DNA of 7,019 bases from contig DAVZ01000001.1 in NCBI GenBank assembly GCA_002505765.1, positions 1 to 7,019 of the forward strand, written 5' to 3'. This DNA comes from Methanobacterium sp. UBA176. Lineage in GTDB: Archaea; Methanobacteriota; Methanobacteria; Methanobacteriales; Methanobacteriaceae. Shown in pieces: positions 1 through 5,058 of this stretch (positions are counted from its first letter, which is position 1; each line of letters opens with the position of its first letter). A program made the translations under genes and the position numbers. Under the pieces are notes generated by a model, which had not been told where the DNA came from, ran no database searches, and was given only the letters and a program-made list of their open reading frames with translations.

Positions 1-124
1 ATGTAAATCAGGAGGTGTGGAATTAAAAGCGTCTGATGCTGGACAAGTGCTTACAGCCGATGATTTCCCATTTAAAAACGCAGAAGAAGTTGCAGATACC
101 ATTGTAAATAGAGCAGGATTGTAA
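1..124 (+). CDS. C-terminal end of an unidentified protein (5' truncated)
   Basis: The frame starting at position 2 is open from the window edge to a TAA at 122-124 and gives 40 residues ending in ADTIVNRAGL. Codon use is balanced and the composition is that of a soluble protein with an amphipathic C-terminal helix (NAEEVADTIVNRAG). The second in-frame residue is a lone cysteine. I do not recognise the family from this fragment, and no function is proposed. It ends just before oligo-T tracts, so it is probably the last gene of a + strand transcript and converges on the minus-strand genes that follow. That it is coding is likely, because no stop interrupts 40 codons in AT-rich DNA and the DNA turns sharply AT-rich straight after the stop. 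Confidence 0.6.
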   Translation, partial: CKSGGVELKASDAGQVLTADDFPFKNAEEVADTIVNRAGL

Positions 125-130
125 AAAATT

Positions 131-174
131 CTTTTTCATTTTTAATTCTTTTTTAGTATTTTATTATTTTTTTT
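131..174 (+). terminator. Oligo-T transcription terminator region
   Basis: Immediately after the stop codon at 124 the + strand carries several T runs of five to nine bases in about 45 bp. Archaeal RNA polymerase terminates mainly at such U-rich tracts without needing a hairpin. It would end the transcript of the truncated upstream gene. Confidence 0.55.
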
Positions 175-192
175 TAGAGCCCAGAATGAATT

Positions 193-210
193 TGCCAAAG
201 TGGCATTTTT
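193..210. terminator. Small hairpin plus T5, possible second terminator
   Basis: TGCCA (193-197), loop AAG, TGGCA (201-205), then TTTTT (206-210). It looks like a bacterial-style intrinsic terminator read on the + strand. The stem is only 5 bp, so it may instead back up the preceding oligo-T tracts in the gap between two convergent genes. A + strand T8 run follows at about 242-249. Confidence 0.35.
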
Positions 211-274
211 GTTGAAATCTTTCTAAGGCTTGGAAATATCATTTTTTTTGAGTAAATAATAGAAAATAAGGTTT

Positions 275-439
275 TTAAGATAAAAAAATAAACCGAGCAT
301 AGTCTTCAAAACAAGCAGGACAAAGACTTATATATCGGCCATTTATTGAACGGAAGCCGGATTTATTATTTTCCTCTGGAATATATGATTTTTCACATAT
401 ATCACATATAAGAAGCCTTTTTTTATGTTCTGCCATCAT
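275..439 (-). CDS. Small zinc-ribbon-like protein (CxxC...CxxC), 54 aa
   Basis: The frame runs from ATG at 439-437 to TAA at 277-275 and encodes 54 residues. Two CxxC knuckles are seen: C12-D-I-C15 near the N-terminus and C40-P-A-C43 near the C-terminus, 24 residues apart, the spacing of a treble-clef or zinc-ribbon fold that binds one Zn. The first of two adjacent ATG codons is preferred because GAGG lies 6 nt upstream; the second ATG (436-434) would give 53 residues. It lies 38 bp downstream of the histone-fold gene on the same strand and may be cotranscribed with it, although an AT-rich TATA-like stretch at 461-476 could give it its own promoter. Function is unknown; nucleic-acid binding or an adaptor role is a guess from size and fold. 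No named family is recognised. Confidence 0.65.
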   Translation of the reverse strand: MMAEHKKRLLICDICEKSYIPEENNKSGFRSINGRYISLCPACFEDYARFIFLS

Positions 440-460
440 ATTTAGCCTCTATCAAAGAAA

Positions 461-476
461 ATTTAAAATATTTAAT
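461..476 (-). promoter_or_regulatory. TATA-like element upstream of the small zinc-ribbon gene
   Basis: The minus strand reads ATTAAATATTTTAAAT here, 22 to 37 nt before the ATG at 439. It would place transcription initiation close to the GAGG site. In this AT-rich DNA such boxes occur by chance, and readthrough from the histone-fold gene is an equally good explanation. Confidence 0.3.
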
Positions 477-477
477 G

Positions 478-666
478 TTATAGGTGTTGTTTTAAAGCTT
501 CTTCAACATCTTCCTTGGTAATATATTTTTTATCTTTTTTTTTAGCGTAATAAACTACTTTTAAAGCTATTTTATATGCATTATTTTTTAGTGTGGTTTT
601 TAATTCGTTTTTACCAGCTTGCTGCACGTTAACATGTTCTAAATTTTTTTTATTAGAATCAGTCAT
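478..666 (-). CDS. Short archaeal histone-fold protein, 62 aa
   Basis: The C-terminal two thirds match the end of archaeal histones: a long lysine-rich helix (about residues 21-43, including AYKIALKVVYYAKKK), a short turn, then YITKEDVEEALKQ (48-60). This corresponds to the end of helix 2, loop 2 with its K-T/YI-K-x-ED-I/V strand, and helix 3 of HMfA/HMfB. The first 18 residues (polar, N- and Q-rich) do not show the usual helix 1 and R/K-containing loop 1 of canonical archaeal histones, so helix 1 seems reduced or diverged. ATG 666-664 is chosen over the in-frame GTG at 678 because GGTGA (679-675) sits 8 nt before it and would overlap the GTG. Known archaeal histones dimerise and wrap DNA; whether this one does is inference. 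It could also be a heterodimer partner or a non-nucleosomal histone-fold subunit. Confidence 0.75.
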   Translation of the reverse strand: MTDSNKKNLEHVNVQQAGKNELKTTLKNNAYKIALKVVYYAKKKDKKYITKEDVEEALKQHL

Positions 667-674
667 AACTTTTT

Positions 675-679
675 TCACC
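675..679 (-). promoter_or_regulatory. Ribosome binding site deciding the histone-fold start
   Basis: GGTGA on the minus strand, 8 nt before ATG 666-664, complementary to the archaeal 16S 3' end. It overlaps the alternative GTG at 678-676, which argues against that longer start. Confidence 0.6.
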
Positions 680-750
680 TACAATTTTAATTATTCTCCA
701 ATATTTAACTTGAAATCAATTCCTAATAAATTTTTTTGCAATGAATAATC

Positions 751-760
751 ATTATATAAC
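751..760 (-). promoter_or_regulatory. Candidate TATA box for the histone-fold/zinc-ribbon genes
   Basis: The minus strand reads GTTATATAAT, a close match to the archaeal TATA consensus, about 85 nt upstream of the histone-fold ATG. Initiation about 25 nt downstream would leave a leader of roughly 60 nt. A second weaker candidate (TTAAATATT, near 700-708) would give an almost leaderless message. Confidence 0.35.
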
Positions 761-807
761 TTATTTCACTAAAAGGGACTTTTTAAGAAATTTTCTATTA
801 AAATTCT

Positions 808-841
808 TCACATTATGTGTTTTATTTTACACTTGAAGTGT
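808..841. promoter_or_regulatory. Tandem pair of related 13-bp palindromes, probable operator
   Basis: Site 1 is TCACATTATGTGT (808-820) and site 2 is ACACTTGAAGTGT (829-841). Both fit WCACWTKAWGTGT, each has symmetric arms around one central base, and their centres (814 and 835) are 21 bp apart, two turns of B-DNA. That is the arrangement expected for two dimers of a helix-turn-helix regulator on one face of the helix. They lie about 50 bp upstream of the candidate TATA box of the minus-strand histone-fold gene and 125 bp before the TAG-split frame at 967. No regulator can be assigned; the HTH/zinc-ribbon protein at 1846 is only the nearest candidate. Confidence 0.4.
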
Positions 842-966
842 ATGTCTAAATAGGAACTATTTTTACTTTGTAAAAAACTTTTCAACTACCCTCCCTCAAA
901 CCCTATAAAACAATTCAACTAATACGTGGAATTCATTTCTAAAGACATTGAAAGAGAAATCCACTA

Positions 967-1137
967 ATGAAACATCTAAATGGCACATTTATTAAAGATG
1001 AGTGCTTATTCAGGTGCAGACACCGCTGGATTGGGTGTATAGCCAAGCGTTAGAAAGAACAGGGAGTTATCAGGAAAGGATATAATGTGAGATATTTTTG
1101 TTGGGAAATTGATGTAGCTCTTATTGAAATGAACTAG
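967..1137 (+). pseudogene. TAG-interrupted reading frame, probable gene remnant
   Basis: ATG at 967 opens 28 codons (including DECLFRCRHRWIGC) ending in TAG at 1051-1053; the same frame continues for 27 codons (including GYNVRYFCWEIDVALIE) to TAG at 1135-1137. The DNA here is visibly less AT-rich than its surroundings, and the residue mix (W, C, H, R) is protein-like. The second part faintly recalls the 'reads V-x-Y-x-W/R-x-E-x-D-V' strand of PD-(D/E)XK-like domains, but this is far too short to assign. No good ribosome binding site precedes the ATG. The simplest reading is a decayed fragment. Translation of TAG as pyrrolysine is formally possible but unsupported, since no pyl gene is visible and most Methanobacteriales lack the system. 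A fortuitous open stretch is also possible. Confidence 0.3.
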
Positions 1138-1153
1138 ACATGGCTAACGCTTG
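1044..1153. repeat. 10-bp perfect inverted repeat framing 90 bp
   Basis: CAAGCGTTAG (1044-1053) is the exact reverse complement of CTAACGCTTG (1144-1153). The left arm contains the TAG that splits the frame at 967-1137, and the repeat encloses its second half. It could be the ends of a tiny non-autonomous element or a long-range stem. I see no convincing flanking target-site duplication. Confidence 0.35.
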
Positions 1154-1353
1154 AGTTCCACCTTCGCTCGTTGGGATTGGTCATTATTCGAGAAATTAAG
1201 CATTTTAAAGTACTAAAATCAGAAAATAGGTCTTATTTTCAAGATAACTTTAAAATAAAAAATAAGAATAATATTAATACTTCATGTATCAATAGATTCT
1301 GATAATAAAAATTCTAATTATTAAATTATGTCTAAGATTTAAGGAGCAATCTC
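1138..1353. other. Non-coding region before the DUF371 gene
   Basis: No gene is seen. It holds the right arm of the inverted repeat and a 7-bp hairpin, GAAAATA (1222-1228) with TATTTTC (1234-1240) around a 5-nt loop. Its last 100 bp are very AT-rich and must contain the promoter of the downstream gene; ATTATTAAATTA (about 1316-1327) is a possible TATA box. Together with 667-966 it makes a largely gene-free stretch. Confidence 0.4.
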
Positions 1354-1767
1354 ATGGAATACATTTTATATGCTAAAGGACATCCAAACGTCACATCGGC
1401 CCACAAATCCACATTTGAAGTGACCATGGATAAGGAGATTGGAATAAAAGCAGATTGCATTATTGGGGTTTCATCTGATTCCAAGCTTGAAGATTTCCCT
1501 GATGAACTTCGAAAAGCTATTCAATGTGAAGACACAGTTATAAAAATCCAGCTTCAGACTGAAAACGGTTTTGATGAAATTATAGGTTATGGTCACCTGG
1601 AATTAACTCTTGATCATCCCACCGACATGGTCTGTAGAAAAAGTGATTTCAAATGTAGCCGAACATTGATGATTAAAGCAAATAAAGCTGCTGTAGATTT
1701 AAATAGAGAATTAATAAGTGATCTTAAACAAGGAAAGGAATTAAAAGTTAAAATTATTGTTGAATAA
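1354..1767 (+). CDS. DUF371 family protein, 137 aa
   Basis: A full-length match to the archaeal DUF371 family (Pfam PF04027), recognised by HPNVTSAHKSTFE (10-22), DCIIGVS (34-40), and the long conserved block around GHLELTLDHPTDMVCRKSDF (80-99) followed by CSRTLMIKANKAA (101-113). The protein is soluble, mostly beta strand with a C-terminal helix, and 137 residues is the usual length. Its biochemical role is not established; it is a small conserved archaeal protein. The start is supported by AGGAG (1342-1346) 7 nt before ATG. The next gene starts 78 bp downstream on the same strand, so the two may share a transcript. Cysteines at 35, 59, 94 and 101 do not form an obvious metal motif. Family assignment is firm; function is open. 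Confidence 0.9.
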   Translation: MEYILYAKGHPNVTSAHKSTFEVTMDKEIGIKADCIIGVSSDSKLEDFPDELRKAIQCEDTVIKIQLQTENGFDEIIGYGHLELTLDHPTDMVCRKSDFKCSRTLMIKANKAAVDLNRELISDLKQGKELKVKIIVE

Positions 1768-1836
1768 GAAGATTTATGAGTATAAAGAGCAATAATTGGT
1801 ATATTTTTGGCTTTAATTATACTAAAATGTCTAAAG

Positions 1837-1842
1837 GGTGAT
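1837..1842 (+). promoter_or_regulatory. Ribosome binding site that fixes a TTG start
   Basis: GGTGAT lies just before TTG 1846-1848 (5 nt from GGTG to the start). It supports TTG 1846 over the further upstream in-frame TTG at 1807, which has no such site. Confidence 0.55.
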
Positions 1843-1845
1843 TTT

Positions 1846-2157
1846 TTGGATTCGACATACGAAAAAGTGAAGGCATTCATTGAAGATAACGGCGATCATT
1901 ACTATTTGTGCGAAATAGAGGATATACTGGGAGTAAATGAAGAAACACTTCTGGAAATATTAAGAGAACTCAAAAAAGACAATATAATAACTGAGGACCA
2001 TTATTTTGAAACAGGGTGTTTGAACAACAAAATCTGCTCTGATTGCTTTGAGCCATTGGAACATGAAGACACCGAGCTTGGAGAAACTTCAGAAGGAGAA
2101 GTTCAGTATAAGCACATTTACAGATGCCATAAATGTTTAAAAAAGGAGTATTATTGA
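1846..2157 (+). CDS. Winged-helix/HTH plus zinc-ribbon protein, probable transcription regulator, 103 aa
   Basis: Read from TTG 1846, the protein has an N-terminal helix-turn-helix region (about 5-50): helix STYEKVKAFIED, a YLCEIEDILGVNEETLLEILRELKKDNII segment typical of a winged-helix recognition unit ('start a domain, skip a turn, read a helix, then wing'), and a C-terminal zinc ribbon with C64-S-D-C67 and C94-H-K-C97. An acidic linker (72-85) separates the two knuckles. An extra cysteine (58) lies near the ribbon. This HTH plus zinc-ribbon architecture is common in archaeal regulators and basal-transcription-like factors; DNA binding is inferred. The upstream TTG (1807) would add 13 hydrophobic residues not expected in such a protein. 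It may be cotranscribed with the DUF371 gene 78 bp upstream. Target genes are unknown. Confidence 0.7.
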   Translation: MDSTYEKVKAFIEDNGDHYYLCEIEDILGVNEETLLEILRELKKDNIITEDHYFETGCLNNKICSDCFEPLEHEDTELGETSEGEVQYKHIYRCHKCLKKEYY

Positions 2158-2616
2158 GGATTTCCTTATTTTGTTAAAATATTTAAATCTTAAATTTCTA
2201 GAATTAGATTTTAAACCAAATTATAAATGATTTAATTTGATGGATTTATTAAGCAATAAAATAACTATATTGAATTTTATTAATAAAATTTAGTTGATTT
2301 TAAGCTGTTAAAGATGAAAAGTAGATAAATGCTCAAGAATTTCGGTTTAGTCTATATGGAAGGTTGAGAGTTAGTGCTTATTAGGCGTTTCCTATTGTTT
2401 ATTGGCGCAATTGGTTTCTTTAGTTAAATTTAGTTAATAATAAAAGGTAAAATTCATTTTTGAAGCGCATTATAGAATTTTTTAGATTTAAAAATAGATA
2501 GCTTTTGGATTTCCTTCCATCCGAGCGAAGCGAGGCTTAGTTTTCGCTTTTAATTTTTGATGAAACTTTTTTCTAAAAAGTTTCAATTTCTCTTAAAAAC
2601 TTCGTTTTCGAGGTAC
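2158..2616. other. Non-coding region between the HTH/zinc-ribbon gene and tRNA-Leu
   Basis: No gene is supported. It begins with very AT-rich DNA (2160-2300) that may terminate the upstream transcript. A short frame near 2373-2426 is hydrophobic but only 18 codons long. At 2521-2534 there is a CGAGCGAAGCGAG motif; its first nine bases occur inverted at 1162-1170. A perfect hairpin follows at 2562-2584. Confidence 0.4.
2562..2584. repeat. Perfect 10-bp hairpin with 3-nt loop
   Basis: GAAACTTTTT (2562-2571), loop TCT, AAAAAGTTTC (2575-2584). On the minus strand it lies about 55 nt past the end of tRNA-Leu and yields a T5 run, so it may help end that transcript. It shares the small-loop, A5/T5 design of the hairpins at 2617-2637 and 5883-5905. 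Confidence 0.5.
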
Positions 2617-2637
2617 CAAAAATTCAAAGAATTTTTG
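2617..2637 (-). terminator. Hairpin/oligo-T terminator of tRNA-Leu
   Basis: CAAAAATTC (2617-2625), loop AAA, GAATTTTTG (2629-2637), starting 2 nt past the mature tRNA 3' end. Read on the minus strand it ends in TTTTT, and more T5 runs follow (2594-2598, 2575-2579). It may act as a terminator or be removed by 3' processing. Confidence 0.5.
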
Positions 2638-2639
2638 AA

Positions 2640-2723
<84 letters not shown>

Positions 2724-2743
2724 TAATTTAAAAGAAATATCCC

Positions 2744-2754
2744 TTAAATTTAAA
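2744..2754 (-). promoter_or_regulatory. TATA box of tRNA-Leu
   Basis: TTTAAATTTAA on the minus strand, centred about 26 nt upstream of the mature tRNA 5' end. This is the standard archaeal TATA position and suggests a transcript with little or no 5' leader. Confidence 0.55.
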
Positions 2755-2903
2755 GATTTGGGGACGTAAAAAATAGCTTTTACAGTTAGAACATGTTATT
2801 GTTTTTCATTTTCACTATTTAAATGTTTTGATTTATAATTTAAATGGATTAAAGTGTATTTAATAATAGATTATAGGATAAAATAAATAAAAAATGTTTT
2901 AAA

Positions 2904-3032
2904 TTATTCTTCTTTCTTCATGGGTCTTTCACAACAGATTATTGCGCAATCCTCGCATCCACATTCTTCTTCTACGACAACCACCAGTCCACATTCTTCA
3001 CATTTATATTTTTCACCCTTTTTAGATACCAT
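2904..3032 (-). CDS. Desulforedoxin-like small metal protein, 42 aa
   Basis: The frame ATG 3032-3030 to TAA 2906-2904 encodes 42 residues. EKYKCEECGLVVVVEE (7-22) and IICCERPM (31-38) reproduce the desulforedoxin/desulfoferrodoxin N-terminal domain: C11-x2-C14 and C33-C34, the four thiolates that bind one rubredoxin-type Fe (or Zn). Between them is an extra cysteine cluster, C24-G-C26-x2-C29, which the classic desulforedoxin of Desulfovibrio lacks. GAGGT (3044-3040) lies 7 nt before ATG. The protein is cytoplasmic, acidic and has no catalytic superoxide-reductase domain, so it is a free-standing electron-transfer or metal-binding module. It is transcribed divergently from the DUF167 gene across 122 bp. 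Fold assignment is confident; the role (redox carrier, metal storage or zinc knuckle) is not established. Confidence 0.75.
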   Translation of the reverse strand: MVSKKGEKYKCEECGLVVVVEEECGCEDCAIICCERPMKKEE

Positions 3033-3154
3033 TGTTTTTACCTCATAATTTTTAAATCTCTGGATTTTATTCCATCAAATTCAAACTCTATTAATAGCTT
3101 ACTATATGTTGGAATTAGTAAATTAATTTAATGGTTATATTTTAAAGGTATTTC

Positions 3155-3442
3155 ATGAAAGCAGTGACCGAGGTTCTGGAAGGAATTCTTGTAGATATAG
3201 AGGTATCCATAAAATCAGAAAGGTTTGAAATTGCTGGATACAATGATTGGAGAGGGAGGATAGAAATTAGGATAAAATCGCCCCCACTTAAAGGCAAAGC
3301 TAACAAAGAAATAATTAATGGATTCTCAAACTTAACTAAAAAGCCTGTTGAAATTATTTCAGGATTAAAAAGCAGGCAGAAGACTTTAAAAATTTATAAT
3401 TTAACTAAAAATGAGTTCTTAAAAATTTTAGATTTAAAATAA
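3155..3442 (+). CDS. YggU/DUF167 family protein, 95 aa
   Basis: A complete member of the DUF167 family (Pfam PF02594). The signature SPPLKGKANKEII (42-54) and the second block IISGLKSRQKTLKI (67-80) are clear, and the WRGRIEIRIKSPP strand resembles the structurally determined Methanothermobacter protein MTH637. The family is an alpha/beta fold of about 95-105 residues found in bacteria and archaea; its molecular function is not known. AGGT (3146-3149) lies 5 nt upstream of ATG. The next gene starts 89 bp downstream on the same strand. Nothing appears truncated. Confidence 0.9.
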   Translation: MKAVTEVLEGILVDIEVSIKSERFEIAGYNDWRGRIEIRIKSPPLKGKANKEIINGFSNLTKKPVEIISGLKSRQKTLKIYNLTKNEFLKILDLK

Positions 3443-3531
3443 TCAATACATAGAAAAATACTCATTAAATTGAATTAAAAAAAATTCTGTTATTCAAAAA
3501 TATTATTTAGAAAAAGAATATATATTATTCT

Positions 3532-3735
3532 ATGATAGGAGAAAATCACGTTAAAGAAAATATAAATCTTCTGCTTGAAAATTTTAAAAGCATAGCTGAA
3601 ATTACGGTTAATTTTGATAGATATGACATGATTCTATATAATTACGATGAAATAGAGAATATAACAAAGTTTATAGAGGAAAAGACAGATATTATATCGT
3701 GGACAGCTCTTAAGACAAGGGTTAGTCGGATATAA
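3532..3735 (+). CDS. Unidentified small protein, 67 aa
   Basis: The frame runs from ATG 3532 to TAA 3733-3735. The predicted protein is acidic at the start, with a helix NINLLLENFKSI (10-21), a strand AEITVNFD (22-29), an aromatic YDMILYNYDE stretch (31-40) and a helix ENITKFIEEKTDI (42-54), ending in TALKTRVSRI. The pattern suggests a compact alpha/beta domain with no membrane segment and no cysteines. No Shine-Dalgarno site precedes the ATG; the upstream bases are almost pure A/T, so the message may be translated from the DUF167 transcript or be leaderless. An internal AGGAG (3537-3541) follows the ATG but has no suitable start after it. It lies between DUF167 and galU on the same strand. 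I do not recognise the family. Confidence 0.55.
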   Translation: MIGENHVKENINLLLENFKSIAEITVNFDRYDMILYNYDEIENITKFIEEKTDIISWTALKTRVSRI

Positions 3736-3820
3736 ATACAATTTTATATTAATTTCACTAAAAATATTTAAATCTTAAAATTCAAGTTAATTAAAAAAAA
3801 TTAATGGTGATGTATTTTCT

Positions 3821-3830
3821 AATATATTTT
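3821..3830 (+). promoter_or_regulatory. Candidate TATA box for galU
   Basis: AATATATTTT about 40 nt upstream of the galU ATG. Initiation some 25 nt downstream would leave a short leader containing the GGTGA site at 3856-3860. Confidence 0.4.
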
Positions 3831-3866
3831 ATTTAATAATTGAGCATAATTTAAGGGTGAATATTT

Positions 3867-4712
3867 ATGAAAGCGGTAATACCGGCTGCCGGGCTGGGTA
3901 CAAGATTTTTACCGGCCACAAAGGCACAACCAAAAGAAATGCTACCTGTTTTTAATAAACCAACCATACAATATGTGGTTGAAGAGGCTGTTTCTTCTGG
4001 AATTGATGATATTTTAATTATAACTGGAAAGGGAAAGAGGTCCATCGAAGATCATTTTGACAGGTCGTTTGAATTAGAATATTTCCTTCAAAATAGCGGG
4101 AAAACAAATTACCTTAATGAAATAGAGTCAATATCTGAAATGGCAGATATTTATTATGTAAGACAGAAAAAACAAAAGGGATTAGGTGATGCTATTTTAT
4201 GCGCAAAGAAACATATCGATGGAGAATCATTTGCAGTTTTACTTGGGGATACCATAGCACAATCAAATGTCCCCTGCACAAAACAACTTATGGATGTACA
4301 TGAAAAATATGGATCTACGGTTATTGCCATAGAAGAAGTTCCTGATGAAAGAATAGAACGATATGGAATAATTAAAGGCAAAAAAATTGACGATTCACTG
4401 TATAAAATAGAAGATCTAATAGAAAAACCTAAATTAGAAGATGCACCTTCAAATCTGGGAATTATTGGTAGATATATATTAGCTCCCGAAATATTTGACT
4501 ATATAACTGAAATAGATCCTGGTGTTGGTGGAGAAATCCAGTTAACTGATGCTTTAAGGCTTTTAGATGAAATTTATGGCTGTATATTTAATGGCAAACT
4601 TCATGATATTGGAAATACGGTGGACTGGCTTAAAAGTTCCATTGAAATAGCAATGGAACATGATGAGGTTAAGGATGAATTGAGAGAATATCTTTTAAAA
4701 ATTCTAAAATAA
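3867..4712 (+). CDS. galU: UTP-glucose-1-phosphate uridylyltransferase
   Basis: Forms UDP-glucose and pyrophosphate from UTP and glucose-1-phosphate, a cytoplasmic step feeding surface polysaccharide, glycoprotein and glycolipid synthesis. The nucleotide-binding loop AAGLGTRFLPATKAQPKEML (7-26) is complete, with the R13 and K23 positions of the sugar nucleotidyltransferase family. KGLGDAI (104-110) and LLGDTI (125-130, D128 as metal ligand) follow, then LIEKP (184-188), GRYIL (201-205), and the GalU-type VGGEIQLTDAL (220-230). The end HDIGNTVDWLKSSIE matches the family's D-x-G-x(3-4)-W/Y-L-K segment. 281 residues is a usual length, slightly shorter than E. coli GalU. GGTGA (3856-3860) lies 6 nt before ATG. 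The gene stands alone, with oligo-T tracts straight after the stop. Thymidylyltransferase activity (RmlA-like) is the main alternative but the C-terminal motifs favour GalU. Confidence 0.93.
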   Translation: MKAVIPAAGLGTRFLPATKAQPKEMLPVFNKPTIQYVVEEAVSSGIDDILIITGKGKRSIEDHFDRSFELEYFLQNSGKTNYLNEIESISEMADIYYVRQKKQKGLGDAILCAKKHIDGESFAVLLGDTIAQSNVPCTKQLMDVHEKYGSTVIAIEEVPDERIERYGIIKGKKIDDSLYKIEDLIEKPKLEDAPSNLGIIGRYILAPEIFDYITEIDPGVGGEIQLTDALRLLDEIYGCIFNGKLHDIGNTVDWLKSSIEIAMEHDEVKDELREYLLKILK

Positions 4713-4739
4713 TTTTTTAAGTATTCATTTAATTTTTTG
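4713..4739 (+). terminator. Double oligo-T terminator after galU
   Basis: Two T6 runs in the same AATTTTTT context, at 4713-4718 and 4733-4738, directly follow the galU stop codon. This is the typical archaeal oligo-U termination signal. Confidence 0.55.
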
Positions 4740-4750
4740 ATTTGAATGCT

Positions 4751-4773
4751 CATATTTTATCCTGTAAAATATG
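4751..4773. repeat. Perfect 9-bp hairpin downstream of galU
   Basis: CATATTTTA (4751-4759), loop TCCTG, TAAAATATG (4765-4773). It lies 38 nt past the galU stop and may stabilise the 3' end of its mRNA or serve as a second terminator. Confidence 0.45.
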
Positions 4774-5005
4774 AAGGAAGTAACCCTGTTCTTCTTTTAA
4801 ATGGATTCATCAGTATCACCATAAACATCATAAATATTATTTTTGTGCATGTTTGTACTGTTTAGTATGTTTCTTTATTTATTGATAATAAAATTAAATT
4901 AATTTTTAATTTAGTTTTTTTTTGGATATTAACTGTATTTAAAAAGCTTATTTTATAAGAACCAAGTTAATAAACGTTTAATAAGTTGCAAAAAAAGGGT
5001 ACTAA

Positions 5006-5035
5006 ATACAATTCCTGAAGGAATTCAAATTGTAT
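5006..5035. repeat. Nested palindromes able to form alternative hairpins
   Basis: An outer pair, ATACAAT (5006-5012) and ATTGTAT (5029-5035), overlaps an inner pair, AATTCC (5010-5015) and GGAATT (5020-5025), around a TGAA tetraloop. The bases AAT at 5010-5012 can pair with either partner, so two folds compete. It may be an operator or a small structured RNA; no gene follows within 300 bp. Confidence 0.4.
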
Positions 5036-5040
5036 GATCT

Positions 5041-5058
5041 TAAAATATCAATATTTTA
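5041..5058. repeat. 8-bp palindrome with 2-bp centre
   Basis: TAAAATAT (5041-5048), CA, ATATTTTA (5051-5058). The loop is too short for an RNA hairpin, so if functional it would be a protein-binding site. The sequence is low-complexity and may be chance. Confidence 0.3.

Noticed and set aside
391..410. Direct repeat CACATATA on the + strand.
   Set aside because: It lies in the small zinc-ribbon gene, where the repeated bases encode the first CxxC knuckle.
1614..1880. A minus-strand 88-codon frame across the DUF371 end and the HTH gene start.
   Set aside because: It is a shadow of two genes with family or motif support on the other strand.
3851..4381. Two minus-strand frames inside galU.
   Set aside because: They are antisense to a full-length conserved enzyme and have low-complexity composition.
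4797..4850. A minus-strand 17-codon frame ending in YDVYGDTDESI.
   Set aside because: Protein-like in look, but too short and without translation signals to call.
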